Positions 7,401-8,157 of a stretch of 8,157 nt of DNA are shown here, in pieces. The notes under the pieces were generated by a model. The model was not told the origin of the DNA and searched no databases. It worked only from the letters and a program-made list of their open reading frames with translations. Numbering within the stretch: position 1 is the stretch's first letter; every line of letters begins with the position of its first letter. Origin of the DNA: an uncultured Eubacteriales bacterium (GTDB lineage: Bacteria; Bacillota; Clostridia; Christensenellales; Aristaeellaceae); the NCBI GenBank assembly GCA_900553295.1, contig USCR01000111.1, forward strand, positions 1 to 8,157. Direction: 5' to 3'. The translations under genes were made by a program, and so were the position numbers.

Positions 7401-7446
7401 TCCAGGCCCGTTGCCGTTGCCTGAACTGGCGGCCTAAATCCAGCAT
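4429..7446 (-). CDS. alpha-mannosidase, glycoside hydrolase family 38
   Basis: This enzyme removes alpha-linked mannose from the non-reducing end of mannosides by a retaining mechanism with one divalent metal. The protein has 1005 residues and no signal peptide, so it is cytoplasmic. Residues about 50-150 form an N-terminal beta domain (the WEYGWFRADITLP segment) like that of the Ams1/Man2C1 branch. The catalytic barrel starts at about 245 with IGQSHIDLAWLW, where H254 and D256 bind the metal. D366 in GWLPDCFGFS is the nucleophile and also a metal ligand, and H568 in QFHDVAGG is the fourth ligand. GYGDGGGGPT (455-464) and WHRGVFTAQ (about 512-520) are further family signatures. The rest is the helical middle and large C-terminal beta domains. 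The start at 7446 has AAGGGAGG six bases upstream. An alternative ATG at 7464 overlaps the previous stop (TGATG) but lacks an upstream site. All key residues are intact; linkage preference (1,2, 1,3 or 1,6) is not readable. Confidence 0.95.
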   Translation of the reverse strand: MLDLGRQFRQRQRAWMEELRRHLYTPVLEAAVEGFTTFDRLRPETAKSRTFRPYAEGEAWGACWEYGWFRADITLPESCEGRRVVLLGQVGGEQLYYVNGRAVGAVDKEHHYVTLSRQAKAGETYHVLVESYAGHGARLENIGPCPPERPAIPPTPEKQCAVGKNVVAVWNEEAYQLLLDVYTLDKLLQVLPDKSLRAQRVAAALQAFTDIVDFELSPEARRESFIKAREALRDAMACHNGSTAPLMWLIGQSHIDLAWLWPMEETYHKMVRTYSNQMTLLDEYPGYRFLLCEPVLLDMLQEMDGELWQRVKDAYGRGQIVPEGAFYVECDTNLPSGESLIRQLQWGKKWFREQFGVDSQVGWLPDCFGFSAALPQILRGFGVKYFGTQKLQRADPECQRFPYHHFIWEGMDGSEVLGLSFMKDNGPVDPVSFKERWEDNRVQATDIDTLLHPFGYGDGGGGPTRDMVELSLRLEDLEGVGRSHYGGLREYFEHIAAQGVKNRWVGEMYLPWHRGVFTAQRRSKALMRRAEFALHDAEALVARQPGKKDVLQQRLRELWRKLLICQFHDVAGGVGIRRTHEEAEQMLQQVVDGAREITRDLRHAYYHMEDHDQDYVIYNSLPWERREWIMDEHGQPRYVCAPADGAAPLTEIPQPQDARLTETAEGYLLENQYLEIVVDASGALIRLTDKESGQPLLRPGQRMNDWRLYKNVQPVYDAWELDRGWETRCMEGCFTTEVTVESSGPACAALRIVRSFGDSHAEQSLRLFAGSRRIDFVTKVDWQERHRMLKVHFQSDILAEEAVHEIQFGYVRRPAHRSTPYASDRYEVCNHRYSALCEDNRGFAVLNDGSYGVSANRGELALTLLRAPLVPDDTNNRGEHTLTYALYVFNTSLAQSDTVRQGYALNVPLVVEHGHCPQRVTGFRTQGTGVILESVKVPEDGRGIILRLYESQHVQEDACLELPFPATLVECGMDESGTETMGHGDRFQLRFAPFQVRTFRVLPQE

Positions 7447-7452
7447 ACGCAT

Positions 7453-7460
7453 CCTCCCTT
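7453..7460 (-). promoter_or_regulatory. ribosome binding site of the mannosidase gene
   Basis: On the - strand AAGGGAGG is followed by ATGCGTATG. The second of these ATGs (7446) is six bases away and optimally placed. The first (7452) abuts the site, and a third ATG (7464) lies upstream of the site, overlapping the previous gene's TGA. These close alternatives leave a six-residue uncertainty at the N terminus. Confidence 0.75.
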
Positions 7461-7463
7461 GCA

Positions 7464-8150
7464 TCAGGTCGTTTGATAGAGCTTCAGGAGCCGGTCGCAC
7501 TCCCTGCGGATCCGTTGAGGTATCTCTGCATACAGCTCTGTCCAAGGCATGTAGCGTGGCGATACCCCGAAGTCCTCGGCCGTTTTAGTAAAGTGAAGGG
7601 TGGGCTTGAAGGACAGGTTCTCCCGCAGATACCGTATGGAGCACGCGTCCTCCTGCGCCGTTGGCTGGTACACGCCGTTAAAGCATCCCCCAATGAGCAC
7701 CGGTCCACCGCAGGCCGTGGTGCAGGCAGCGTACCAATCCGGCAGAAGGCGGAACAGCTGTCCATTGGGCATAAACGCATGTTTTCCCGGTTGGCAAAAG
7801 GCATGTACATGCCCCTGGGTGGGCAACAGCGCACCAGGCAGCTCCGGCAACAACAGCTTCAGGTATTTTCCATGGAAGCTGCCCTCGGCGTCCATCACCT
7901 GTCCATCCCCGCTGACCGTCACCCAGATATGCTCCAGATCATACATGTGCTGAATATCATAGTCCCAATAGTAGGCATATTCTATGACAAAGGCTGCGTC
8001 CTGGGGGACGACGATCTCCCGCTTGGGAAAGGATTGGCTCCGCGTGGTTTCTTTGGCGATGGTATAGCCCACCGCCTGCAGCGGAATCGTTTCATTCTGA
8101 TCAAAGTGGACGATGGGCGCGTAACGCAGCGCCAGTTCCTGCTCGGTCAT
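7464..8150 (-). CDS. conserved-looking protein of unknown function, first visible gene of the mannosidase operon
   Basis: I do not recognise this 228-residue protein with confidence. It has no signal peptide, membrane helix or nucleotide-binding loop, so it is probably a soluble cytoplasmic protein. Likely conserved clusters are RYAPIVHFDQNE (9-20), YYWDYDIQHMYDLEHIWV (60-77), EGSFHGKYL (89-97), HVHAF (114-118), PGKHAF (121-126) and LHF (185-187). Aspartate, glutamate and histidine residues (D63, D65, H68, D71, E73, H74, H93, H114, H116, H124) are concentrated among aromatics, which suggests a metal or carbohydrate site. The order YAP, then EH-hydrophobic-V, then SFHGKY, then GKHAF recalls the Vps62 and NPP1-like beta-sandwich families; this is a remote resemblance. 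The ATG at 8150 is firm because an in-frame TAA (8156-8154) lies one codon upstream. It ends 17 bases before the mannosidase start, so a role in handling mannosides or their glycoconjugates is plausible but unproven. Confidence 0.85.
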   Translation of the reverse strand: MTEQELALRYAPIVHFDQNETIPLQAVGYTIAKETTRSQSFPKREIVVPQDAAFVIEYAYYWDYDIQHMYDLEHIWVTVSGDGQVMDAEGSFHGKYLKLLLPELPGALLPTQGHVHAFCQPGKHAFMPNGQLFRLLPDWYAACTTACGGPVLIGGCFNGVYQPTAQEDACSIRYLRENLSFKPTLHFTKTAEDFGVSPRYMPWTELYAEIPQRIRRECDRLLKLYQTT

Positions 8151-8157
8151 CTTTTAC

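Overview
The window reads as chromosomal DNA from a moderately GC-rich Gram-positive bacterium, most likely a Clostridia-type Firmicute. The evidence is strong AGGAG-type ribosome binding sites, a TTG start, textbook sigma-A promoters, a tRNA gene without an encoded CCA end, and the family mix: an FCD-type GntR regulator, a HisJ/HisK-like PHP phosphatase, an M3 oligoendopeptidase and a GH38 mannosidase. This placement is inferred from style and families. I see no phage, transposon, CRISPR or plasmid signature.

Left part (1-3501, + strand). A sigma-A promoter with palindromic operator-like sites at its start point drives a GntR/FCD transcription factor. A PHP-domain phosphatase of the histidinol-phosphatase family follows, probably from a TTG start, and then an M3-family oligoendopeptidase. 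The three genes are closely spaced (49 and 15 bases) and probably form one transcript, with the regulator controlling itself and the other two. A perfect 15-bp hairpin lies just after the peptidase gene.

Middle (3502-3855). A self-contained tRNA-Leu(GAG) unit has its own perfect consensus promoter (TTGACA, 17-bp spacer, TATAAT) and its own intrinsic terminator. About 100 bases with no recognisable gene follow. A second hairpin then ends the convergent transcript coming from the right and can also work in the + direction.

Right part (3856-8150, - strand). The transcription order is an unrecognised 228-residue protein, a 1005-residue GH38 alpha-mannosidase of the cytosolic Ams1/Man2C1 type, and a 183-residue HAD-superfamily protein with unusual catalytic motifs. 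Gaps of 17 and 21 bases indicate one operon; its promoter lies beyond the right edge. The mannosidase has all its expected metal and nucleophile residues and no signal peptide, so the operon probably trims alpha-mannosides inside the cell. The roles of the two partner proteins are unknown.

Most of the window is ordinary housekeeping or metabolic DNA. The most interesting items are the unrecognised 228-residue partner of the mannosidase, whose motif order recalls the Vps62/NPP1 type of beta-sandwich protein; the non-canonical HAD motifs; the apparent loss of a metal-ligand position in the FCD regulator; and the paired operator-like palindromes one helical turn apart.
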